NCBI GenBank assembly: GCA_018268355.1
Contig: JAFDWR010000001.1
Location: 539,797-603,796, forward strand
Direction of reading: 5' to 3'
Length of the DNA stretch: 64,000 nt
Origin: Armatimonadota bacterium
GTDB taxonomy: Bacteria; Armatimonadota; Fimbriimonadia; Fimbriimonadales; Fimbriimonadaceae
A program made the translations under genes and the position numbers. Under the pieces are notes generated by a model. It saw only the letters and a program-made list of their open reading frames with translations, was not told the origin of the DNA and ran no database searches. This document shows, piece after piece, positions 19,801-27,798 of this stretch; position 1 is the stretch's first letter, and the number at the start of each line of letters is the position of its first letter.

Positions 19801-20878
19801 CGGCGTCTTCGTTGGCCGCTTCGCCCGGTCGAAGTCGCTTGTAGATGTCAAGCAGGGCTTCTCGGGTGTTGCTGGTGCTGTCGGCATCGAGCGTGGACGC
19901 CACGAGCGGCTGAACTTCGAGCACTTCGAGGCTCTCGAGGCCCATCGCCTCGATTCGCTTCGCGGTGTCGCGCTCGATCGTCTCGCCCGCCTTAACGATC
20001 ACTTCCTTGTCATCAACGATGTCGGTGATCGCCTTTCGACCCGCGATCGTCTCAATCGTCGGATTCTCGACGGTGACCGGTCGCGTGAAGAGCTTCAGGA
20101 TGTCCTCGTTCGTTCCGAGCGGGGTCTCCATGAGCGTCGATGCGTTCTTGGCCTCGTCCGATAGGCCAGCGACGAGATCGTGGGTGATCGGCGTGCCCGC
20201 TTCGATGAGCACTTCGCCAGTGTCCTGATCGACAACTGGGTCAACGACGCGCTTGCCGACCGACTTGGCAATCACGCCCTGGTGTCGGCCTCGACCCTTT
20301 TCAAAGCCGTAGAGGGCCTTGATGAGCTGGGTGAGCGGAAGTTTCTTGGTCTGGCTGATCTGAGTTCGAACGACGAGGTTGGCGTCGGATTCAACTTCGA
20401 GCCAGGGACCCTCGTTCGGGATGATGCGGGCCGAGACGATGACTTGCATCGACGTGTCCACGCCCTCTTCGAAGTAAAGACCCGGCGATCGGCTGAGCTG
20501 GCTGACAATAACGCGCTCACGACCGTTAATGATGAACGTGCCCTTGTCCGTCATCAGGGGAAGATCGCCGAGATAGACCTCAGACTCGATGACCTCACGG
20601 TCATTGCCACCAAAGCGAACGATCGCCTTGATCGGAGCCTCAAAGGTCATGTCGCGATCTCGACACTCCTGAATGTTATACTTCGGCTCGCCCAAGGTAA
20701 AGCTGACGAGCTCGATGTAGTTGGTCTGAGTGAAGTCCCAGATAGGGCTGAACGTTTGGAAGAGTTCAGGGAGTCCCTCTTCTAGAAACCATTTATAGCT
20801 GTTAAGCTGCAATTCGATGAGATTCGGGACCTCGAGGAATCGACCGATTCGCTTCGAGGAGGGCTGAATAATTCTCAT
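16859..20878 (-). CDS. rpoB: DNA-directed RNA polymerase beta subunit
   Basis: The 1339-residue RNA polymerase beta subunit has the rifampicin-pocket region [16 protein letters not shown] and the GPGGL and [14 protein letters not shown] motifs. It also has the [14 protein letters not shown] element, the [13 protein letters not shown] motif and the C-terminal [23 protein letters not shown] clamp segment. In the lobe region two related stretches (about residues 209-236 and 280-312) look like a duplicated hybrid motif. The residue equivalent to E. coli His526 is Asn (codon 19364-19366). GGAG precedes ATG. No rpoC, rplJ or rplL gene is adjacent, which is unusual. Confidence 0.98.
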   Translation of the reverse strand: [1339 protein letters not shown]

Positions 20879-20902
20879 AGTTCTCCGGACGTAGTGGGGC
20901 GA

Positions 20903-20934
20903 ACTTTCATCTTACCTGGCTGGCAGATGAAAGT
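20903..20934 (-). other. Hairpin in the rpoB leader
   Basis: A perfect 10-bp inverted repeat (20903-20912 and 20925-20934, 12-nt loop) lies 25 bp upstream of the rpoB start codon. There is no U-run, so it is more likely a leader structure or operator than a terminator of the upstream gene. Confidence 0.5.
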
Positions 20935-20978
20935 CTACGGTTGGACCGCGATTTCTTTACGAACCGTGCTTCCCTTCT

Positions 20979-21644
20979 TCAGGGCATCGGAATCGCAACC
21001 CGGAAGCTCGGATCCGCCGAGGTGTAAGCGATCTTCATGCTGGTCTTCATGTACTTGGTCGTGAACTCGTCGGGCCGAATCACGAGCATGAGCTTCGTCG
21101 GCTTCTTGTTAGGGAAATCGTCATAGAGTTCCCAAACGAGGTTCAGGTTCACGCCGTTGCCCTGGACAAAGCTGACATCGCGAATCTCGGTGATGTTGCC
21201 CGGCTGCATCTGCGATCCATCGTTGAACACGAGGTTCAGCGCCTCAAAGCCGGTGCCCGAGAGGGCGATACCATCGGTTTTGGTGCCATTCCGGAGGTCG
21301 ACGTTGATCGTGATTCGCTTGGTGTCGGCGTCCGCGCTGAACGAATTCACCCGGAATCGCCAAACGCCGTTAAAGAGCCAATCGCCGACCTTGCCTTCGT
21401 TCGCCGCCATCTGGTTGGCTCCCCCTGCGGGCGGAGTCACGCTGAGCTGGCTCTTCTCGTCGGTGACCGTGAAGCCTGCTTTCTTGAGGATCGACACCGG
21501 GACGTAGGTTTTGCCGTTCATCACCACCGCGTCTTCGCCCGACTTCGCACCCGCATAGACGATGGGCTTTTTCACCAGCGCCTGCACCCCAATCACCGAT
21601 GCCGCTAGGGCAAGACCAGCCACCACAAATCCAGAGGACTTCAT
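20979..21644 (-). CDS. Secreted protein with a copper-amine-oxidase N-terminal-like domain
   Basis: The 221-residue protein has a signal peptide (about 1-22) and a short domain at about 35-75 (VVMNGKTYVPVSILKKAGFTVT). The latter is the pattern of the Cu_amine_oxidN1 repeat found in many secreted Gram-positive and Armatimonadota proteins, where it is a structural/binding module rather than an oxidase. A beta-rich domain follows (about 85-221). Function is unknown. A TAAACT box ends 6 nt before ATG. It lies upstream of rpoB on the same strand, where rplJL would often be. Confidence 0.7.
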   Translation of the reverse strand: MKSSGFVVAGLALAASVIGVQALVKKPIVYAGAKSGEDAVVMNGKTYVPVSILKKAGFTVTDEKSQLSVTPPAGGANQMAANEGKVGDWLFNGVWRFRVNSFSADADTKRITINVDLRNGTKTDGIALSGTGFEALNLVFNDGSQMQPGNITEIRDVSFVQGNGVNLNLVWELYDDFPNKKPTKLMLVIRPDEFTTKYMKTSMKIAYTSADPSFRVAIPMP

Positions 21645-21839
21645 GTCCCCAGTTTAGGCCAATGCGGGCCAGCAACGATCATGAATCTGAGCTTTCGCAG
21701 CCCCGTTATCGCCCCGCAACTTCACGAGGCCCAGCTTCCCTGCTTCCTTCCTCATCAAACCCTCATAGAAACCTCAACATTTCCTCACCTGCGGGGCCGA
21801 TGATCTGCGGCAACAAGGCAACCCCTTGTTGGAGGATCT

Positions 21840-23096
21840 ATGAAGCAACATTTGGGCAAAGCCACTCGCTTCTCCGCATGGATGGCATCGGGCTGTATTG
21901 CCATGAGCTGGGCTCTATCGGGCTGCGGCGGCTCTTCGGCTGCGGTGTCTATGGATACAGGCCCTACCGATCCCGGTGCGCCCGTTCCCCCTGCGCCGCT
22001 GGGTGAATCCATCGCAGGACTCACCGCCACCGAGCGCAACCTGTTCGTGCAGGGTCGAGATTCCTTCGCTGCGGTTGAAGACGCGGCGGATGGACTCGGT
22101 CCGGTGTTCAACGGGCGAAGCTGCGGTGAATGCCATACGTCGGGCGCACTCGGCGGCGCAGCGACGAACATTGGCGTCGCCCGCGTCACGCGCATCGGTG
22201 GAATCGAAGCCGGTAAGTACAGCGACCTCGTGAACTACGGCGGTCCTGTGCTCCAGGCGCGCTCGCTTCGCGAAGACATCCCGAACTATCCTCACCCCGG
22301 CGAGGTCATCCCTCCCCAGGCGCGGTTCGTCTCGCGGCGAATCACCACCCCGCTCTTCGGCGCGGGCCTGATGGAGGCGATCCCCGGCGAGGCGATCATT
22401 GCGCGGTCGCGGCTCAACCTTTCGGACGGCGTCCGCGGCGTTCCGAACATGGTCGTGAACCCGCTCAACGGTCGCACCGAGGTGGGTCGGTTCGGATGGA
22501 AGGCCCAGCACTCGAATCTCGAGGTGTTCTCGGCGGACGCGTACCTGAACGAGATGGGCATCACGACGCCGCTTGATCCGAAGGAGAACAACCCGCAAGG
22601 CCTGCCGATTGCTCCCGGCGCGGATCTTGTCGGCGATCCGGAAGATCAAGAGGACGTGGAGCTCTTCGCGGACTTCATGCGCTTCCTGGCTCCACCCGTT
22701 CCGACCGTCGTCACGAACATCACGCAGCGCGGCGAGCAGATCTTTAACCAGATCGCTTGTACCAACTGCCATGTTCCGTCGATGCGGACCGGACAAAACG
22801 CGGTCGCCGCGCTCTCGAACAAGGCGGTCGCGCTCTACTCCGACCTGCTGCTCCACCGAATGGGGCCGCAGCTCGCCGATGGCATCGTGCAAGGAAATGC
22901 TCAAGGGGACATGTTCCGCACTGCGCCACTGTGGGGTCTGGGCCGGCGACGGTTCTACCTCCACGACGGTCGAGCGACCACGGTTGAGGCGGCAATCCTC
23001 AACCACGGCGGCGAAGCCACCAACGCCCGGAACCGGTTCATGAACTTGAACCCGGCCGACAAGGGTGCGCTGCGCGACTTCTTGAACAGTCTGTAA
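21840..23096 (+). CDS. DUF1111-family dihaem c-type cytochrome lipoprotein (peroxidase/thiol-oxidoreductase-like)
   Basis: The 418-residue protein has a lipoprotein signal (lipobox LSGC, Cys29). Two haem-c sites are present, CGECH (95-99) and CTNCH (307-311), in the arrangement of the DUF1111 dihaem family, which is related to bacterial cytochrome c peroxidases. Conserved family segments include TPLFGAGLMEAIP and TAPLWGLGRRRFYLHDGRA. It is expected on the outer face of a membrane, passing electrons to or from an unknown substrate. GGAGG lies 6 nt before ATG. It is monocistronic, closed by a terminator at 23129. Confidence 0.9.
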   Translation: MKQHLGKATRFSAWMASGCIAMSWALSGCGGSSAAVSMDTGPTDPGAPVPPAPLGESIAGLTATERNLFVQGRDSFAAVEDAADGLGPVFNGRSCGECHTSGALGGAATNIGVARVTRIGGIEAGKYSDLVNYGGPVLQARSLREDIPNYPHPGEVIPPQARFVSRRITTPLFGAGLMEAIPGEAIIARSRLNLSDGVRGVPNMVVNPLNGRTEVGRFGWKAQHSNLEVFSADAYLNEMGITTPLDPKENNPQGLPIAPGADLVGDPEDQEDVELFADFMRFLAPPVPTVVTNITQRGEQIFNQIACTNCHVPSMRTGQNAVAALSNKAVALYSDLLLHRMGPQLADGIVQGNAQGDMFRTAPLWGLGRRRFYLHDGRATTVEAAILNHGGEATNARNRFMNLNPADKGALRDFLNSL

Positions 23097-23128
23097 GTTC
23101 CTGTGAACTTCAACCTGTAAGAAGCTCT

Positions 23129-23160
23129 GGGGCCTTCCGACAATCAAGAAGGAAGGCCCC
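23129..23160 (+). terminator. Hairpin terminator after the dihaem cytochrome gene
   Basis: A perfect 10-bp GC-rich stem (23129-23138 and 23151-23160) with a 12-nt loop lies 32 bp after the stop codon. Only a weak pyrimidine tail follows, so termination may be partial and fliL could receive read-through. Confidence 0.7.
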
Positions 23161-23193
23161 TCGCCATGCCTGGGGCTTTGAAGGGTTTAAGCG

Positions 23194-23766
23194 ATGTCGG
23201 AAGCCAAAGAAGCCGCACCAAAGAAGAAAGGGAAACTCCCGATCATTCTCGTCCTTGTCCTCGTCCTCGGCGGCGGTGGATTCTTCATGATGAAGGGCAA
23301 GGGGGCCAAGAAGGCCGAGCCGAAGATCCCCAAGCTCGGTCCGATTGTGGACATCAAGGAAGAGTTCCTCGTGAACCTCCGCGATGGCAGCGCGTCGTAC
23401 CTGCGCACCTCGGTCTCGCTCCAGTTTGCAGAAGGATTCGGCGCGGAAGCGCTCACCAAGAACATGTCGGCGGTCCAGGGGCTTATCACCCTTCGACTCC
23501 GGTCGAAGAGCCTCTCCGAGATTCGAACCGTTGAAGGTACGCGAAAGCTCCAGCACGAGATCGCGGAAGACATCAATGGAATGCTCGACTCGTCGGAAGA
23601 GAAGCACGATGAGGGCGGCAAGGACGAGAAGGGCAAGGGCGAACACAAAAACGAAGTCCCGTTCGACAAGCAGCCCAAGATGAAGCTCGAAGTCCCTGAA
23701 GACTGGGATTCCGAGAAGGGCCCCTGCCTGAAGGTCATCTTCCGGCAGTTCGTCACTCAGCAGTAA
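23194..23766 (+). CDS. fliL: Flagellar basal-body-associated protein FliL-like
   Basis: The 190-residue protein has a short basic N-terminus, one transmembrane helix (about 15-33) and a FliL domain (about 48-190). The domain carries the typical VDIKEEFLVNLRDGSASYLRTSVSLQF pattern and the end LKVIFRQFVTQQ. A charged Lys/Glu-rich insertion at about 133-160 interrupts the domain. FliL supports stator function around the flagellar motor. No other flagellar or motility gene is in the window, so this copy is isolated. A strong terminator follows at 23784. Confidence 0.8.
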   Translation: MSEAKEAAPKKKGKLPIILVLVLVLGGGGFFMMKGKGAKKAEPKIPKLGPIVDIKEEFLVNLRDGSASYLRTSVSLQFAEGFGAEALTKNMSAVQGLITLRLRSKSLSEIRTVEGTRKLQHEIAEDINGMLDSSEEKHDEGGKDEKGKGEHKNEVPFDKQPKMKLEVPEDWDSEKGPCLKVIFRQFVTQQ

Positions 23767-23783
23767 ATCCGTCTAGGCTTCCG

Positions 23784-23825
23784 AACGGCCCGGCCAACTC
23801 CCCTTGGAGCGCCGGGCCGTTTTCG
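23784..23825 (+). terminator. Intrinsic terminator after fliL
   Basis: A perfect 10-bp stem (23784-23793 and 23812-23821) is followed by TTTTCGTT. It overlaps the promoter region of the next gene, whose TATGCT box starts at 23827. Confidence 0.88.
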
Positions 23826-23839
23826 TTATGCTGGACGGC

Positions 23840-26062
23840 ATGGCTCGTCTCCTTTGGCTGCCGGTTTTGTTTGGTTTGGCGGCGCTAGTCTCCGCCCGCT
23901 CGATTTCCGATTACGACGTGGTTTGGACCACACCCTCGAAAGACTCGTCGGGATCGATGCCGATTGGGAATGGCGAGGTCGCCCTCAACGTCTGGGTAGA
24001 GGCGGCGACCGGGGACGTGGTCTTCCTGATCGGGCGCTCCGATGCGCTCTCCGAGATCAGCCGAATCCTCAAGCTGGGGCGCGTGCGCGTGCATCTGGAC
24101 CCGCCGCTCCTAAAGGGACAAGGGTTCAACCAGCGGCTTCGGCTCCAGGACGGATTGATGGAGTTCAACTCGGAGCAAGCGAACCTCAAGCTTTGGGTCG
24201 ATTCTCGCGAGCACGTGATTCGGATTTCCGGCGCGACGCGCCAAACCGTTTCGGTGAGCGCGAAACTTGAGGTCTGGCGCACCTCGGAGCGGACCCTGCC
24301 GAAATCCGAGATGGTCAGTGCGTGGTCCTTTCGCGATGCTCCGTTCCCTCTCGTCGAGTCCGCCGACGTCGTGGAGCCTTCGGCAAACGGCATCACCTGG
24401 TTTCACCACAACGCTAAGTCGATGGTGCCCCGTCTTTGGGAGAACCAATCGATCCAGGACCTTCCCGGTCTCTCCGACCCGCTGCAAGGTCGAACGTTCG
24501 GGGGCCGGATCTCAGGGCCGGGATTCAAGCTCCTCGGCAAAGACCTTGTCCACCAGCCCACAGCGTCTTTTGACCTCGCCATTGCCACCCACACTACGAC
24601 CGGGATTCAGCCCTGGCGCTCTGGGCTTGCTCGCCTTGGCCGAGGCAAACCCGAGGAGTCGCTGAAGCGGACCAAGTCGTGGTGGAACAGCTTCTGGGAT
24701 CGCAGCTTTGTCCTCGTGCAAGAAGACCCGCAGAAGCCCTCGAAGGTGACCCAGGCCTACCTGCTCCAACGCTACTCACAGGCGGTCCAGGGTCGCTCGG
24801 AGAACCCAATCAAGTTCAACGGCGGGACCCTCACCGTCGAGCCGACGCCGATGGGGATCAACTCCAACCCTGACTTCCGAAAGTGGGGCGACGCGCACTG
24901 GTTCCAGAACGTCCGCCACACCGTCCACCCCATGCTCGCCTCCGGCGACTTCGAGATGATGGAGTCGTTCTTCGCGCTCTATGAGCGCAACCGTATGCTC
25001 TGCGAGGCGCGGACGAGAAAGTATTACGGCGCAGACGGCGTCTACTTCCCGGAGACGATGTCGGTCTACGGAACCTATTCCGGCGGCGACTACGGGTGGG
25101 ACCGCACGGGCCTGCGCCCGCAAGACGTGCAATGCCCGTGGTGGGATGACGCCTGGAATCAAGGGTTGGAATTGTCGTGCCTCATGCTCGACCGTTGGGA
25201 GTTCACCGGCGATGATCGCTTCTTGAAGAGCCGCGTCTTGCCGATGGCCGAGTCGGTTCTGCGCTACTTCGACACCCGATTCAAGCGGGATGCAGGCGGC
25301 AAGATCATCCTCGACCCCACTCAGGTCGTTGAAACCTATTGGAAGGACGTCAAGAACGACATGCCGAGCGTCGCGGGACTGCGAACGCTCACCCGCAGGC
25401 TCGTCCAGCTTCCGCCGACACTCGTCCCAACCAAGCTGCGCGCTTACTTCCAGAAGATGCTCGCCGCTTGCCCCGAGATGCCGTTCGAGACGGAGAAGGG
25501 CCTTCGCAAGCTCGCCCCCGCGCAGGCCTACAACCCCGAGGTCAGCAACTGTGAGAACGGCGAACTCTACGCGGTTTGGCCGTTCGGCGAGGTTCGCCTC
25601 GGCCGCGAGTCGCTCATGCAGGAAGCCAAGAATGCCTATCAACTTCGAAAGAACAAGCTCGATACCGGCTGGGGCTACGACGGGAATGTCGCCGCGATGC
25701 TCGGGATGGCCGACGAAGCGGCGAGGATCCTGCTCGTGAAGGTCGCGAACTCGCATCCGGGCTACCGCTGGCCGGCGACTTGGGGACCCAACTTCGACTG
25801 GCTTCCCGACCAAAACCACGGCGGAAACCTCCTCAACACGACGAATCTGATGCTGATTCAGTCCGACCCGATGGCAGAAGGAGGCGCGATCCGCCTTTTC
25901 CCCGCTTGGCCGATGAAGTGGGACGTGAAGTTCAAGCTCCACGCCATCGGACGAACGACGGTCGAAGCGGAACTCCGTGGAGGCAAGCTGGTCTCGCTTA
26001 AAGTCACCCCCCGGTCGGCCCGCAATCGAATTGTGCTGCCGACCGGGATTAGCCTGCCTTAG
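23840..26062 (+). CDS. Secreted DUF5703/GH95-like glycoside hydrolase-type protein
   Basis: The 740-residue protein has a signal peptide (MARLLWLPVLFGLAALVSA). It then has a DUF5703-like N-terminal domain (DYDVVWTTPSKDSSGSMPIGNG, VVFLIGRSDALSE). The large helical catalytic-type region carries GDYGWDRTGLRPQDVQCPWWDDAW and NPEVSNCENGELYAVWPFGE, which fits the alpha/alpha barrel of GH95-type enzymes. A role in fucose- or galactose-containing glycan breakdown is inferred only. The start at 23840 is preferred over ATG 23828 because TATGCT ends 7 nt before it and the signal peptide starts there. It is convergent with the deacetylase fusion, overlapping by 4 bp. Confidence 0.8.
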   Translation: MARLLWLPVLFGLAALVSARSISDYDVVWTTPSKDSSGSMPIGNGEVALNVWVEAATGDVVFLIGRSDALSEISRILKLGRVRVHLDPPLLKGQGFNQRLRLQDGLMEFNSEQANLKLWVDSREHVIRISGATRQTVSVSAKLEVWRTSERTLPKSEMVSAWSFRDAPFPLVESADVVEPSANGITWFHHNAKSMVPRLWENQSIQDLPGLSDPLQGRTFGGRISGPGFKLLGKDLVHQPTASFDLAIATHTTTGIQPWRSGLARLGRGKPEESLKRTKSWWNSFWDRSFVLVQEDPQKPSKVTQAYLLQRYSQAVQGRSENPIKFNGGTLTVEPTPMGINSNPDFRKWGDAHWFQNVRHTVHPMLASGDFEMMESFFALYERNRMLCEARTRKYYGADGVYFPETMSVYGTYSGGDYGWDRTGLRPQDVQCPWWDDAWNQGLELSCLMLDRWEFTGDDRFLKSRVLPMAESVLRYFDTRFKRDAGGKIILDPTQVVETYWKDVKNDMPSVAGLRTLTRRLVQLPPTLVPTKLRAYFQKMLAACPEMPFETEKGLRKLAPAQAYNPEVSNCENGELYAVWPFGEVRLGRESLMQEAKNAYQLRKNKLDTGWGYDGNVAAMLGMADEAARILLVKVANSHPGYRWPATWGPNFDWLPDQNHGGNLLNTTNLMLIQSDPMAEGGAIRLFPAWPMKWDVKFKLHAIGRTTVEAELRGGKLVSLKVTPRSARNRIVLPTGISLP

Positions 26063-27789
26063 CGGTCGCGTCGGCGGCGGCGACGGCGGTTCGGGTCGGA
26101 GCCCTGGCCTTGACTGCCGTCGTCGACGGTGGCCGTGCTGACGTCGGCGGTCGGGTCCTTCGTGCCCATGAGAACGATGGCGTGCGGGACGGGCCGTGAG
26201 GCGTGGTCGAGCGAGCTGTGGCCGGTCGCGAGGACCTTACCGTCGAACACCACCGACGTGCTGAACCCGGAATCGAGAAGAACCGCTTCCTTCGCGCCCG
26301 CCAGCTGGGCTGCTTCAGCCAGCATCTCGGTCGTCACGCTTCCCTTTGATGCGCCGCAGATGATCTCGCCCGATTCGGTGAACCCAAAGAAGGCCCGGCG
26401 CCGGAAGTCCATGATGTCCTGGCTTGCGAACGGGACCATCTGATCCTTCGTCCGCGCCACGCCATCCTTGACGATCCAGCAGCCCGCCATGAAGAGGTTC
26501 TTCACGTCCGGCATGTGAAGCTTGTAGGGGGTCTCGTCGTTCATTCCCGCGGCGAGGAACGGCACGATCATCACCTTAGAGTCGTTCCACATGACGACGG
26601 GCCGATTGCGCAGCTTCGGTAGGCGATACTCCTGGTCGTCGATCTTAAAATCGGGCTTGTTGCTGACCAGCGATGGCCCGATGAGGCCGTTGTCGGTCGC
26701 GGTGATCGCCGCCATGTTGAAGAAGGTGCCGTTGATACCGGCGACGCCGCCCGCTTGACTGACGAAGTCGCCGACGCTTTGGCGCGAGTCGCTGAGGAAG
26801 GTTTGGGGCATCCCGCCGCGGAGCAGAACGAGGTCGCACTTGCCAAAGGTGCCGAATTCAAACTTGATCGGCGCATCCTTCATCGGCAAGGTCGAATAGC
26901 CAAGCGGGGCCTTTTCGAGGTCTTCCTTGGTCTGCTCGATGACCTTTTCGAACTTGGATTGCTCGAACCGGTTCACCCGCCAGATGTCGGGCGAGCCTTC
27001 GGCAAACTCGGCCTTCATCGTGAACGCCATCTTATAGCCAAGCTCCTTCGTCAGTCGGCGCGTGGTTTCGTCGTTCATCCCCACTGGATAGGCGAGGTAG
27101 TCGACCTTGATCCCGAGGTTCGATTCGAGGTCTTTCTTGCTCTGCTCCAATTCATATCGCTGCTGGTCCTCGGTGAGCAGCTTCATGTCGGCGGGGTGGG
27201 TAACGGTGTGCCCCTCAACCTGGATGATCCCCTCGTCGAGGAGCGACTTGAGGGTCTCGTAGGTCATCTTGGGCCGGCCCTGAGTGACGTTGCCGACGTA
27301 CTTCGTGTGAACAAAAACCGAGGCCTTGAACCCGTACTTACGGAGCACAGGGATCGCGTTGTCCATCACGCCTTGATAGTTGTCGTCGAAGGTGAGGACC
27401 ATGCACTTCGTGGGCACCGTCTTGCCGGTCGTGAGGTGCTCATACAGCTCGTCGAGCGTGATTGTCACGAAGCCTTCTGCGGCGGCAAGGGCCATTTGCT
27501 TCTCGAAGTCCTCGGCAGTGACGTCGAAGTAGACGCCGCCCTTCTTTGGCCGCTCAATCTGGACGTCGTGGTACATGAAGACGGGGACGCGCTGGGTGAG
27601 GCAGTTCCAGTCGATGTCACCTTCAGTCGAAACGACGGTGGGCGTTTCTCCGCCACCGGAAGTTCCGCCGGTCTCGGCGGTCGACGAAGGCGTCGGACGG
27701 TCCGGACTCTGCTTGGTTAGCGGGTCGTTACAACCAATCAGCCCCAACGCGAAGGCAAGGGCACAGGTCCAGAGGGTGAGAGCGCGCAC
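26059..27789 (-). CDS. Lipoprotein fusing a polysaccharide deacetylase to a phosphodiester glycosidase domain
   Basis: The 576-residue protein has a lipobox LIGC (Cys20) and a Ser/Thr/Gly linker. A NodB-type deacetylase domain at about 65-290 has the catalytic TFDDNY (Asp135, Asp136) and metal ligands His194 and His198 in HTVTHP. A phosphodiester glycosidase (NAGPA-like) domain at about 320-550 (GINGTFFNM, AVLLDSGFSTSVVFDG) ends in a seven-arginine tail. It should act on surface or cell-wall glycans from the outer face of a membrane. The start is GTG with a TAAAAT box ending 6 nt before it. Confidence 0.88.
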   Translation of the reverse strand: MRALTLWTCALAFALGLIGCNDPLTKQSPDRPTPSSTAETGGTSGGGETPTVVSTEGDIDWNCLTQRVPVFMYHDVQIERPKKGGVYFDVTAEDFEKQMALAAAEGFVTITLDELYEHLTTGKTVPTKCMVLTFDDNYQGVMDNAIPVLRKYGFKASVFVHTKYVGNVTQGRPKMTYETLKSLLDEGIIQVEGHTVTHPADMKLLTEDQQRYELEQSKKDLESNLGIKVDYLAYPVGMNDETTRRLTKELGYKMAFTMKAEFAEGSPDIWRVNRFEQSKFEKVIEQTKEDLEKAPLGYSTLPMKDAPIKFEFGTFGKCDLVLLRGGMPQTFLSDSRQSVGDFVSQAGGVAGINGTFFNMAAITATDNGLIGPSLVSNKPDFKIDDQEYRLPKLRNRPVVMWNDSKVMIVPFLAAGMNDETPYKLHMPDVKNLFMAGCWIVKDGVARTKDQMVPFASQDIMDFRRRAFFGFTESGEIICGASKGSVTTEMLAEAAQLAGAKEAVLLDSGFSTSVVFDGKVLATGHSSLDHASRPVPHAIVLMGTKDPTADVSTATVDDGSQGQGSDPNRRRRRRRDR

Positions 27790-27798
27790 GAAGGCATT

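Noticed and set aside
17630-20164. 844-codon open frame on the plus strand
   Set aside because: It is the antisense shadow of rpoB and has no recognisable protein features.
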